From NCBI GenBank assembly GCA_963708245.1, contig OY970201.1, positions 620,001 through 684,000 of the forward strand: a DNA stretch of 64,000 bases, in the 5' to 3' direction. Each line of letters starts with the position of its first letter. The first letter of the stretch is position 1. The notes beneath the pieces are model-generated. The model did not search any database. It was given only the letters and a program-made list of their open reading frames with translations, and was not told the DNA's origin. Source of the DNA: CAVYXK01 sp963708245 (lineage in GTDB: Bacteria > Pseudomonadota > Alphaproteobacteria > Acetobacterales > Acetobacteraceae). The translations under genes were made by a program, and so were the position numbers. This document shows, in pieces, positions 47,914-56,258 of the stretch.

Positions 47914-48927
47914 TCAAGCCGAGACGTAGGGGAGGTCGTTCCATGGATGCGCGTAGTCGAGCGTCGGCCGCATTCCCAGTTCGACATTGCCGGACGTTAC
48001 CCCTGGCCCGATAAGGGCTGAGCTGAGCGGCAGGTTCCAGAAGTCGTTGTCCTCCACTGTCACGACCGGCAGCGTGTCGAGATTCCACACCGCCGAGACG
48101 CCAGCGCCTTTGTCGTTAATGAAAGTGTCGTCTTCGACCAGCAGCGAGCTATTCGCCCACTTCGGGCCGTCGCCGCTGGCGGGTGCCTCATAGAACGCGA
48201 TGAAGTGCGGGTTCTGACTGTGCAGCCCCTTTTCCAGCACATCGCCGGTGACGATGTCTTTGCCGCCGTTCGGCAGGTCGATCTGATAGCTGTCGTTGCC
48301 GGTATCGCCGTTCGGCGCCGAAGAGCCGTAGATGCGCGAGTCGGTGATCGTGTTGTTCTCGGCCCGGCTCTTGATATCATGCCCCACAACCGTGTCGTGG
48401 AAATAGCTGTCGCTGATCGTCAGCGAGTAGATCGAGCCGACATAGATACCGTGTGTCTGCCCGTTCCCGCTCCCATTGAAGCCGAACTCGCTGTCGCTGA
48501 TCGTGATGTTGCCCGTGCCGGTGACAAACGGCGTGGCGAGCAATCCCTCCTGGTTATTGTGAAACCAGTCGTCATTCAGCGTCAGATTGCCAGCCTGATA
48601 GCGGATGGCGGCGCCGTTGTCGCCGAGGCGCGCCGGGATAGCTACGCCGCTGATCTGGAAACCGTTGATGGTGACGTTCGGCGCCAGAAGATGCCCAGAG
48701 AGGTCGGTGCCGACAGTGAACATCCCTTTGTCGTTCGGCGGCGGCTGCGTCTCCGTCATGTTCACCATGCCGCCGACAGCTTGCAACGTGATACTGTCGG
48801 AGATCACCGCGAAGTTGTTGACATAGTTTCCGGCCTGCACGTCGATCGTGTCGCCGTTGTGCGAGGCGGCGATAGCGCCGTTGATGGTGGTGAATCCTTT
48901 GCCCGGCCCGACTGTGAGTGTCGTCAT
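47914..48927 (-). CDS. Right-handed parallel beta-helix protein
   Basis: 337 residues beginning TLTVGPGKGFTTINGAIAAS and GDTIDVQAGNYVNN, the standard entry into a pectate-lyase-like beta-helix. Repeated turns follow (NITISDSEFGFNG, SLTISDSYFHDT, NTITDSRIYGSS, SLLVEDDTFIND). There is no obvious N-terminal signal peptide, so export may use another route, or the protein may belong to a tailspike or surface-layer type. Catalytic residues cannot be assigned. The C-terminus ends abruptly after the helix. Confidence 0.75.
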   Translation of the reverse strand: MTTLTVGPGKGFTTINGAIAASHNGDTIDVQAGNYVNNFAVISDSITLQAVGGMVNMTETQPPPNDKGMFTVGTDLSGHLLAPNVTINGFQISGVAIPARLGDNGAAIRYQAGNLTLNDDWFHNNQEGLLATPFVTGTGNITISDSEFGFNGSGNGQTHGIYVGSIYSLTISDSYFHDTVVGHDIKSRAENNTITDSRIYGSSAPNGDTGNDSYQIDLPNGGKDIVTGDVLEKGLHSQNPHFIAFYEAPASGDGPKWANSSLLVEDDTFINDKGAGVSAVWNLDTLPVVTVEDNDFWNLPLSSALIGPGVTSGNVELGMRPTLDYAHPWNDLPYVSA

Positions 48928-49396
48928 CGAGGACTGTCCTTTCCGCTAAAATCGAAGTATAGTGGGTCTCTTTGCCTCGTCAGGATCAACGCAACGTCAA
49001 AGCTGCGTTGATTGCATGAAAATCCCACGTAAAAATCAACGCTAACGCAGGCTGCGTTAACCTCGCGCACAGGAGCAGCGAGCCCTTCGTCTGCCCAATC
49101 GTTGCTGTTGGCGGGCGGCGCTCGATGCCCGCAACGGCTAGGCATCAATGGCACAACGCGAGGTTGCTAGATTGGGTTTCTGGAATCTGAATATACTCCG
49201 GGCGTAACATGCGGGCTCGATATCCGCGACGGCCGAGCGAGCCCGTGGGCAGCGAGAGGAGTCCTTCCATGAGCGACTTGCCGCCCCCCCGAGCCCTGAG
49301 GTCCTGGCTTATCTGGAAGCCATGCGCCTCCATGATGCTGAGCTTGCTGAGCGAGCAGCAGCCCAGGTTGCCGTGCGTGGCGGCAGGCGCGCCACT
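48928..49396. other. Intergenic with a small gene remnant
   Basis: AT-richer DNA next to the beta-helix gene is probably its promoter. Near 49270-49400 a plus-strand frame starts MSDLPPP and, after a 1-nt shift, continues EVLAYLEAMRLHDAELAERA; it looks like a broken small gene ending at the PEP-CTERM gene. Confidence 0.35.
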
Positions 49397-50047
49397 TTAG
49401 CCGAGCGAGAGCGGCCGGCGTCGGCGGATCATCGCCAGGCCGAGCAGCCCGACGCCGAACAGGGCGATGGCCCACGGTTCGGGCACCGTGTCGAACTGGA
49501 CCGTCGATTCGAGCTGCTGATTGGCGCCGGTGAACACCGCAGAAATCTCTTGCTCCTCTGAGAACGGCCCGGTCACCGCCGCGAGCGTAGAGAGCTGAGT
49601 ATCGGTCGCCACGATAGAGCTTGCCGGAAACAAGTGGTTCGCGATTGTCGTCCCGTTGAATACCATCTTGACGGTGGTCGGTCCCGGCGCCCCGATCAGC
49701 CCGTTGACCGTGCTGGTCGTTTCACCGGTGCCGCCGGCGAAGCTCGGCAGGCCGGATTGCGTGACCAGAACTTCCAGCGTTCGCGTGCCCGCCGAGAGGC
49801 TCCGCGTGTCCAGGGTCACGGTGCCGAGTTCGGGCGAGGGAATCAGCGGGACGCCGCTCACGTCCACGTTAATCACCGAGAAGCCGGTGGCGCTGCCGTT
49901 GAAGCTCAGCGTGCCGGTGCTCGAGGTTATCGGTGTGCCCGCCACCAGTGTGCCGTTGTCGTAGACGTCCAGAGTGAGCATCGGGGCAGCGGCGACCGGT
50001 CCAGCCAGCCCCAGCGCGAGGGCTGTCGAGGCGAGCAGGGTCTTCAT
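49397..50047 (-). CDS. PEP-CTERM sorting domain protein
   Basis: 216 residues from ATG 50047, chosen because GGAGGG lies 7 nt before it and a clean signal peptide follows (KTLLASTALALGLAGPVAAA). The mature part is beta-rich (LTLDVYDNGTLVAGTPI, VTLDTRSLSAGTRTLEVLVT). It ends with VPEPWAIALFGVGLLGLAMI and an Arg cluster, a full PEP-CTERM exosortase signal. Probably exported and associated with exopolysaccharide. It is unrelated in its mature part to the PEP-CTERM protein at 6616. Confidence 0.88.
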   Translation of the reverse strand: MKTLLASTALALGLAGPVAAAPMLTLDVYDNGTLVAGTPITSSTGTLSFNGSATGFSVINVDVSGVPLIPSPELGTVTLDTRSLSAGTRTLEVLVTQSGLPSFAGGTGETTSTVNGLIGAPGPTTVKMVFNGTTIANHLFPASSIVATDTQLSTLAAVTGPFSEEQEISAVFTGANQQLESTVQFDTVPEPWAIALFGVGLLGLAMIRRRRPLSLG

Positions 50048-50444
50048 TTGTTGGCCCTCCAGGCTGAATTGCCTACAATATCGCAATCCAGGAGAAAGGT
50101 TGTCAAGCTGTAATTCGCCGTTCAGCAGAGATTCCCCGGTCACGCTGAGAGCGGAAAACCAGCTGAAGCTGGTGCGCGGGCAGCGGCGCGTCGCACGCGC
50201 CGCGGTCGCTGTCATGCGTCGCAAACTGGCCGAGGGCCACGCCGATTCTGCCCGCGTTAAGGCTCGATCGGCCTAGTCAGGTTATGGGCTGTGCGACCGC
50301 GCGTAGAGGACCCGGACAAGATCATCGCCGCCGTCAGGCGTGGGTACCAGGCCCTGCGCTAGCACCCTGCACTTGCCCAAGCGCTGTGCCTCGTTGTGAT
50401 GTCCGCATCGGGTCCGGATCCGGCGGTTCGGGCGGGCAGCCCCA
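50048..50444. other. Intergenic region
   Basis: A plus-strand frame ending at 50276 has a coding-like end (LKLVRGQRRVARAAVAVMRR) without a start and may be the tail of a lost small gene. Otherwise nothing is seen. Confidence 0.3.
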
Positions 50445-50972
50445 CTACCGCCGCTTGGGGTGGAAGCGCCATACGTTGGCCTCGACCTTGAAGCGGGGCT
50501 TCTCAAGTGCGCTGCGCGGGATGCGGGTGGTTGAGGAAGAAACGAAGCATTTCGCGCGATGCGTCGGGCCCACGCGGGTCCGTGGAGGATGTTCGGCACG
50601 CGCCCGCACGGCCTCGGCCTCGGCCGCGCCAGCATACTCGGCAGCGAGATCGATCTCGTTTCGCCGGGCCTCGATCTCGGCCAACAGCGGCGCCGGATCG
50701 ACGCCGGCCATGTTTGCTTCTGTAACGATACGGTCTCTTTCGCGGCGTCGGGCCTCGGCCATCGCGTTGAAATAGTCGTTCTTCTGTGCCGGGCTCATTG
50801 GTTCCATCTCGGGGAACCTCGCCGCCCGCGCTGCCGCATCGGCGGCCTGGATAGATAGTTGCGAAAGCAAGCGCGAGGCCTCGACGATCTGCCCGGAGAG
50901 GCCGGCAAGGATCGAGCTCTCCGCATTTAGTTTCCTGCGCATCTTGTAAATCAACTCGAATTCGATCGGCAC
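50445..50972 (-). CDS. Phage-type hypothetical protein, 175 aa
   Basis: Starts at GTG 50972 after GGAGGAATAGC; the stop of the upstream gene lies within this site, so translation is coupled. The product is helical (LIYKMRRKLNAESSILAGLS, RLLSQLSIQAADAAARAARF, LLAEIEARRNEIDLAAEYA). The last 45 residues are basic and may have shifted frame. No family recognised. It is the last gene of the three-gene block that ends the replication module. Confidence 0.5.
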   Translation of the reverse strand: MPIEFELIYKMRRKLNAESSILAGLSGQIVEASRLLSQLSIQAADAAARAARFPEMEPMSPAQKNDYFNAMAEARRRERDRIVTEANMAGVDPAPLLAEIEARRNEIDLAAEYAGAAEAEAVRARAEHPPRTRVGPTHRAKCFVSSSTTRIPRSALEKPRFKVEANVWRFHPKRR

Positions 50973-50973
50973 G

Positions 50974-51477
50974 CTATTCCTCCGCGGATTCGTTGATCAA
51001 CGGGCAGAATTTCACCCGTGGTGGTAAACCCCATCGTTCATTGTAGACATCGATCGCCTGTTCGTATTCAAGCTGTTGGCGAGCGCGCTCCGGGTTCTTC
51101 TCACGCCACTCTCGCGCCCATTGGTTGTCAATGTGGCTTTCGAAGAAGCCGCTGCCGTCGCTCGGCGGATACTCCGGCTTGGGCGGCCTGAACACCGGCG
51201 GCGGCCTGCCGGCGAGAAGCGCCAGCTCCGTCGCGACCATGCGGCGCAGCGCCAAACCCAGGGCGCCCGGTTGGAGACCAAAAGCCGCGGCGATGACGGA
51301 GGCGTGCCGGTCCGGAGCCTGTAAGACGGCGTCCCGGAAACCCCGAGCGGTAGCGAACGCCACGCCTCGCGCGACATGCAGTGGCACCAGATCACCGGTC
51401 CGGATACGCAGCCGCAACTTGTCGCGCTCGGCATGCACGCGGTGCAATTCCTGCCGAGTAGCGGCGAGCGTCGTCAC
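50974..51477 (-). CDS. Phage-type hypothetical protein, 167 aa
   Basis: Begins GTGACGACG with the GTGA overlapping the stop of the upstream gene. Composition is soluble and helical (TRQELHRVHAERDKLRLRI, ATARGFRDAVLQAPDRHASV, LRRMVATELALLAGRPPP). The spacing of its helical segments resembles DNA-packaging accessory proteins, but I cannot name a domain. Coupled to both neighbours, so it probably works with them. Confidence 0.5.
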   Translation of the reverse strand: MTTLAATRQELHRVHAERDKLRLRIRTGDLVPLHVARGVAFATARGFRDAVLQAPDRHASVIAAAFGLQPGALGLALRRMVATELALLAGRPPPVFRPPKPEYPPSDGSGFFESHIDNQWAREWREKNPERARQQLEYEQAIDVYNERWGLPPRVKFCPLINESAEE

Positions 51478-51947
51478 AATTGCCTCGCTGCGTTCTCTGC
51501 GGCGACCTCGAAGCTCGCGATCTCCTCCAGCAGCAGTACGACGAAGGCGCCGATGGCGCCACGGACGATCTCCTCCTGTTCGGCGAGCTCCTCGGCGAGC
51601 GGTGCAGCCCAGCGGTCAGCCAGGCTCGACATGGTTGCCTGAAGCTTCCGGGCGCCTGCGGTCCACTGTTGCAGGCACGCTGAACGCTCAACGTGCAATT
51701 CCCGAAGATGCGCGACTGCATGCCGCGCCAACTCGATCTTCGCCCTGAGGGCAGCGATCTGCCCGTTCTCCCCAGTATCGGCTGGTGCGCGCCGGAGCGC
51801 CGCATAGGCCGCGTTCGTCGGCTCGTCAGGGTCAAGCTTGCCGTCAGGGGTGGACACCAGGCGGCCCTGCTGGCGGGCCAGCGACACGGACTGCTTGCTG
51901 ACGCCGCAGTAGCGGGCGAACGCACTGCCTGAGATGGGTTCGGCCAC
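51474..51947 (-). CDS. Nu1/terminase-small-like HTH protein
   Basis: 157 residues from GTG 51947, preceded by GGGAGG. The N-terminus GSAFARYCGVSKQSVSLAR, RLVSTPDGKLDPD is the winged-HTH start of Nu1-type terminase small subunits. Coiled-coil helices follow (IAALRAKIELARHAVAHLREL, LAEELAEQEEIVRGAIGAF). In a phage it would recognise the packaging site, but no large terminase is present, so it could have a replication or regulatory role in this element. A longer frame to 52148 looks non-coding upstream of 51947. Confidence 0.6.
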   Translation of the reverse strand: MAEPISGSAFARYCGVSKQSVSLARQQGRLVSTPDGKLDPDEPTNAAYAALRRAPADTGENGQIAALRAKIELARHAVAHLRELHVERSACLQQWTAGARKLQATMSSLADRWAAPLAEELAEQEEIVRGAIGAFVVLLLEEIASFEVAAENAARQL

Positions 51948-52239
51948 TCCACGGCCTCCCTGGGGGCAGCGGACCCTATGCCCGGGCGCCGCGGACCAGC
52001 AAGGGTCAGGCGGAAATTCGCGCCAGACGCTAGCGGCTTTGCGGGCCTGTTTCCCCCGCATACCGGCCGCGGTCAGTAAGGACCCGAAGCTGCAACGATC
52101 CAGCGTGCAGCGGGCAGTCCTGGCGTCATGGCTTGCACGCACACTCACCGCGCTCGACGTCCGCGAGCAATGTCATCGTCAGGCAGACCGGGCAAAACCA
52201 GCAGAGGATGCCGTCGCTGTTGTCGGTAGCCGGCGCAGT

Positions 52240-52511
52240 TCAGCCGGTGCCGTCGAGCGGCTTGTAAGGCTCCCCCTGGCCCGCCTCGGGCATCCGGCCG
52301 AAGATTTCCTCGACCAGATGCGGCCGGCGCTCGGCAACCCATTCAACGGCCTCTGGTTGGGTCGCACGGTGACCAGGAGCGCCCCCACAGCGTCGCTGTA
52401 GTCGTCGCGATCGTACACCAACAGGCTGGCATCGGCGGTGTCGTACGCCAGGTCGCCGATTACCCGGCGGAGTGCGGGAAGCTCGGGGAGATGGTGAGGC
52501 AGTTGGGTCAT
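52240..52511 (-). pseudogene. Small gene of the replication module, frameshifted
   Basis: ATG 52511 follows GGAGGAG. The product reads TQLPHHLPELPALRRVIGDL, DASLLVYDRDDYSDAVGALL. Near 52364 one base appears lost, and coding continues in the other frame as TQPEAVEWVAERRPHLVEEI and FGRMPEAGQGEPYKPLDGTG to a stop at 52240. Function unknown. Below it, to 52126, the same frame reads a Cys-rich piece (DGILCWFCPVCLTM) that may be another tiny gene without a start. Confidence 0.5.
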
Positions 52512-52566
52512 TGTCTCTCCTCCTTTGGCTTGGGTCCAGGAAGCTCGCTCTATTCCCATTGGATTC

Positions 52567-53001
52567 TCATAGCCGCAGGCGTCGCGCTCTCGGGATTCCC
52601 CACCGATCGAGACAGGCGAGCACGTCCTCAGCGCTCTGCACGATCCCTAAGCGGCTGCCACAGACGAGCGCCGCTGTCGCCAGGCTCTGCTGTGGGGGGC
52701 TCAGCGCACCAGCCGCAGTCTTGAGTTCGATGAAGAACGCCTGACCCTGATAGAGGACGAAGATGTCGGGCACGCCGGCGATGATGCCGCGGCCGGCGCG
52801 CGCACCAGGTGCGACACCGGCGAAGTTGGCATGATCGGCGCTTCACCAGACGACACCGTGGGGCGATAGCTTGCCTGCGGGCGCCAGCTCGAGGGTCAGC
52901 AGGTCGGCGATCTGCCTGTGGAGCGCCTGCTCCGCGCTCGTCCGGCCTGTCGGCTGGCTCGGCGCGACCGCGCGACGATGCTGCGGACGACGGTGCAGCA
53001 T
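52567..53001 (-). pseudogene. VRR-NUC nuclease interrupted by an in-frame TGA
   Basis: From ATG 53001, 9 bp after the polymerase stop. The N-terminal part reads TSAEQALHRQIADLLTLELA and SPHGVVW, then TGA at 52843-52845. The same frame continues SADHANFAGVAPGARAGRGI and GVPDIFVLYQGQAFFIELK with the catalytic D...ExK of VRR-NUC endonucleases, ending at 52567. A TGG-to-TGA change (Trp) would explain it. VRR-NUC proteins cut branched DNA. As written, only a 52-residue N-terminal peptide is made. Confidence 0.75.
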
Positions 53002-53009
53002 GGCGGCCC

Positions 53010-56000
53010 TCACACCACCATCAGATCGAGCCGCTCGCCGGCAGCTTGATAGGCCTTCCAGATATCCCGCCAACGGAAGCGCACCGGTACTTCTACATGA
53101 TCAGCGCGACGATCCCAGATCCCCCACGCATACGGCGTGTTGCTGGGCGCCGTCCTCCCGGTCCAACCAAAGCGATGCATCATCGGGAGCCGCTGTGACG
53201 AATAGTAGACACGCGCCGGGGGATGCTCTGCGAGAAACGCGTCTCGCCCGGCAGCCTCGATCAGGAAATTCGATCGCAGCAAGAAGGCTACGTAGCCCAC
53301 CTCGGTGAGCGCCTTTTCGAGGAACGGGATGGCCTTCTTATAGGGCGGATTGGTGATGATGCCCGCGATCCCGGACAAGGGCGGCGCGGTCAGATAATCG
53401 CCGATCACGCAACCCGTCAGCCCGTAATCCTTGATATCGTTGGCGAAGGTTGTGAAGCCATGCTTATCCAGCAGCTTGATGATCGCCCCATCGCCGGCAC
53501 AAGGATCGAAGATCACAAGCGGCAGGTGCTCTCGTTCAAGATACAGCAGACTGATGGTTGCTTCAGGGCAAGTGAAGTACGGATCGAGACCCCGCTCGTC
53601 ATCGCTATGCCTGCTCTGTGCACGCAGTTTCGGCTTGGGCTCGGGCTCGGGCTCGGCGGGCAGCCCATCGGGATCGGCAGGCGCTTTCCCTTCTGAGACC
53701 GGCCAGCCAGCTGCCTTGATGGCTTCCGCGCTGAAGGCTTCCGGGTAAGCCTCCGTGAGAGCCAAGACCGTTGCCTCGAGCTTCGTCGCCATCGCCGCGT
53801 CCAGCGTGGCGGCAGCAGCAAGGGCCGGCGAGCCGCCGCCGTGTTCCGCTACGCACCGAATCTCGCGATGCAGCCTCTCCAGCTCCTGACGTGCACCCCA
53901 GGTCGCCCAGAACAGATCGTCTGGATAGATCCCGAGCATGCCGGCTTCTTCGAGAGTGCAGACTTCCCCATCCGCCGTCTCGTCCACCGGGTCATCCGCC
54001 ATTTCGTCCACAACTGGATCCGGACGTGGCTCCACGGCTGGATCCGCCGTCACGACTGAATCCCCACCGACAGGGCCTGTCTGTGCCGGCTCCACAGTGT
54101 CAGGGGTCTCGGTGCTGCTGGAGTCCCCGCCGCCCTTCGCACCAGCCCAGGTGCGCGCGATCTCCGCCGTCACCACGCCTTCAAAAGGCGCGCCAGGGAA
54201 AGTCTCGCAGAATGCGTCGATCATCGCCTGCACCAACAGATCGCGGGCGGCCTCGGCATCACGCTCGCTGGCCTCAAGCAAAATCTCGTCATGCACGGTT
54301 GCAATCATTTCGGCGTCAAGCCCGCTGCGGCGCAGCCGGGCATAGGTAAGTGCGATCGCGCGCAGCATGGCATCTGCACAAATGCCTTGAACCGGCAGAC
54401 TACAGCACTGGGGAAAGCTTAGCTGCCCGCCGAATTCCCATTGTGCCTCCACAACACGGCCGCATCCGATTCGCACGAGGCCTTCAGCCTTGCAGAGCTC
54501 GAAATTCTCGTGCCGCCAATGATTGGCCACAGCAAAGCGTTCGAAGAAGGCTTCCAGGGCGTCGGCCGCCGCCTGCTCACTCATATCGACGTCATAGTCA
54601 TAGAAGGCATTCTGCGCGAGCGAGGCGGCACCGATCCCGTAAACCGCCCCGAATGAAACCGGCTTTGCCGCCTGCCTTTGCTGCTTGGATATCTGGTCCA
54701 CCGGCACGCCGGTGATCATGGCGGCCATCTCGACGTGCAGGTCTTGCCGATCGGCAAAGATCGCCGTCAGGTTCGGATCGCCGCTTAGCCAGGCCAGCGC
54801 CCGCAGCTCGACCTGTGACCAATCGGCGGAGATCAACAGGCGTCCATCAGGCGCACGAATGCACCGGCGAAACTCGGGCGCCCGCTGCGAGGGCAACCCT
54901 TGAAGATTCGGTTTACTGCAACTGAAGCGGCCGGATTTTGCCGCGGCAATATTGAAACTCGGATGCAGCCGCCCGGTGATCGGGCTGAGCTTATCGGGAA
55001 GCTTCGGACCGAAATTCGAGAGCAAATCCTGCAGTTGCAATAGACGAAGCACCGGGCCTGCCCCGGGCACCCCGACCAGGCGCTTTAAATGCTTCCCTTG
55101 GGTGGAAAGCTGCCCGCTCTTATCGGTCCGCGGCCAGTGGGCCAGCCGCTCTACCGGCAGGATCTCCTTGAGCCACGCGCGCACCTCATTGGGCGTGACG
55201 GGTGGCGGCCGCTTGGTGTCCTCGTGATATTGCCGACGTGCCTCAGCAAGATCGGTCTTCCACTTTTCAACTTGCTTCCGGTGCTCCTCGCGATCGAATC
55301 CAAGCCCGGTAAGCATCATTGCGGCGACGCCTGGCACCGCATGTCTCTGTAGCTCGTATGCCTCCCACCGCCCGGTGCGTTGCAGATCGGCTGATAGGAT
55401 GGACCACAGCCGCCAGGGCAGCACTGCGTCGGACGCAGCATAGGCGATCTGCCCCTCGGATAACGTCTCGGCAGCCCAATCCGAGGTCGCCAGCTCTTTG
55501 GGTGGCGTCTTTGCCAGAAAATAAGTTGCTGCCGCTGCAAGAGATTGGCTTCCGCCATGCCCCCCATGCGCCACGCCGATCAGTAAATTCGTCGCTTGTG
55601 CGGTGCATTCGAGGCGACCCGGTGCCCCAGGCCCAGGGATATGCAGGCGCTGGCTTGCGTAGTGATGCAGGAAGCGGAACTCCATTTCCGAGTTGTGTGC
55701 GACGAGATGCTGCCGACGCAGCCAACCTGAATCGAGCAACGCGGCGAGAGCGCAACCCCTGAACAAGAAACAGACGAGCCCGCCGGCGTATAATTGTGCG
55801 AGTGCAGGCTCCCCCCGGTGGGGGTCCAGCAGAGCAGGGTCCTCGTGCTTTGCTGGCTGACTGGCGCTTAATGCACCGTCCTTGTTCAGGCGGACATAGG
55901 GCCACGGCATGCCACAGCCGGGCCGTGCGGCGGTTTCGAGATCGATCGCGACGTATCCGCCGTGCGTGGCGGCATCCTGCTCCAGCGTCGCCAGCGCGGC

Positions 56001-56258
56001 GCTAACCTCCGTGGATTCCGTGAGCAAGGTCGCGGCCACGCCGAGCCCCTCGAAGAACTTGATGGCTTCATGATCTGGCGTGATCGCGTCCAGATAGGGC
56101 CGCAACAAGTGCCGGTGCGCCTCGAGCCCGTCGATCAGCTCCTGCGGTAGCGGCGTCCCGGTGTGCATCATTACGTGCGCACCGCTTACCCGGAACTTGG
56201 CGCCGAGCGTGGTCGCCTGGCCCATGAGCCAGCACAGAGTCTGCCAGTCGTCGGTCAC
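53010..56258 (-). CDS. Family-A DNA polymerase with 3'-5' exonuclease, fused to N6-adenine methyltransferase
   Basis: 1082 residues from GTG 56258 (site GGAGG; GTGA overlap with the primase-helicase stop). A 3'-5' exonuclease domain lies at about 85-300 with YVAIDLETA and QIAYAASDAVLPWRL. The PolA palm and fingers follow: motif A ISADWSQVELRALAWL (about 477), motif B RQAAKPVSFGAVYGIG (about 532) and motif C TVHDEILLEA (about 654). There is no 5'-3' exonuclease. A Pro/Asp/Glu-rich linker spans about 690-880. The C-terminal class I methyltransferase has motif I IFDPCAGDGAII (about 919) and motif IV IITNPPYKKAIPF (about 969), typical of N6-adenine DNA methylases. One protein would thus copy and mark the element's DNA. 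Confidence 0.88.
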   Translation of the reverse strand: MTDDWQTLCWLMGQATTLGAKFRVSGAHVMMHTGTPLPQELIDGLEAHRHLLRPYLDAITPDHEAIKFFEGLGVAATLLTESTEVSAALATLEQDAATHGGYVAIDLETAARPGCGMPWPYVRLNKDGALSASQPAKHEDPALLDPHRGEPALAQLYAGGLVCFLFRGCALAALLDSGWLRRQHLVAHNSEMEFRFLHHYASQRLHIPGPGAPGRLECTAQATNLLIGVAHGGHGGSQSLAAAATYFLAKTPPKELATSDWAAETLSEGQIAYAASDAVLPWRLWSILSADLQRTGRWEAYELQRHAVPGVAAMMLTGLGFDREEHRKQVEKWKTDLAEARRQYHEDTKRPPPVTPNEVRAWLKEILPVERLAHWPRTDKSGQLSTQGKHLKRLVGVPGAGPVLRLLQLQDLLSNFGPKLPDKLSPITGRLHPSFNIAAAKSGRFSCSKPNLQGLPSQRAPEFRRCIRAPDGRLLISADWSQVELRALAWLSGDPNLTAIFADRQDLHVEMAAMITGVPVDQISKQQRQAAKPVSFGAVYGIGAASLAQNAFYDYDVDMSEQAAADALEAFFERFAVANHWRHENFELCKAEGLVRIGCGRVVEAQWEFGGQLSFPQCCSLPVQGICADAMLRAIALTYARLRRSGLDAEMIATVHDEILLEASERDAEAARDLLVQAMIDAFCETFPGAPFEGVVTAEIARTWAGAKGGGDSSSTETPDTVEPAQTGPVGGDSVVTADPAVEPRPDPVVDEMADDPVDETADGEVCTLEEAGMLGIYPDDLFWATWGARQELERLHREIRCVAEHGGGSPALAAAATLDAAMATKLEATVLALTEAYPEAFSAEAIKAAGWPVSEGKAPADPDGLPAEPEPEPKPKLRAQSRHSDDERGLDPYFTCPEATISLLYLEREHLPLVIFDPCAGDGAIIKLLDKHGFTTFANDIKDYGLTGCVIGDYLTAPPLSGIAGIITNPPYKKAIPFLEKALTEVGYVAFLLRSNFLIEAAGRDAFLAEHPPARVYYSSQRLPMMHRFGWTGRTAPSNTPYAWGIWDRRADHVEVPVRFRWRDIWKAYQAAGERLDLMVV

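Noticed and set aside
52567..53001. Reading TGA as Trp in the island (recoded stop)
   Set aside because: The polymerase and primase-helicase genes in the same operon end in TGA and other genes contain no internal TGA, so a point mutation is the simpler explanation.
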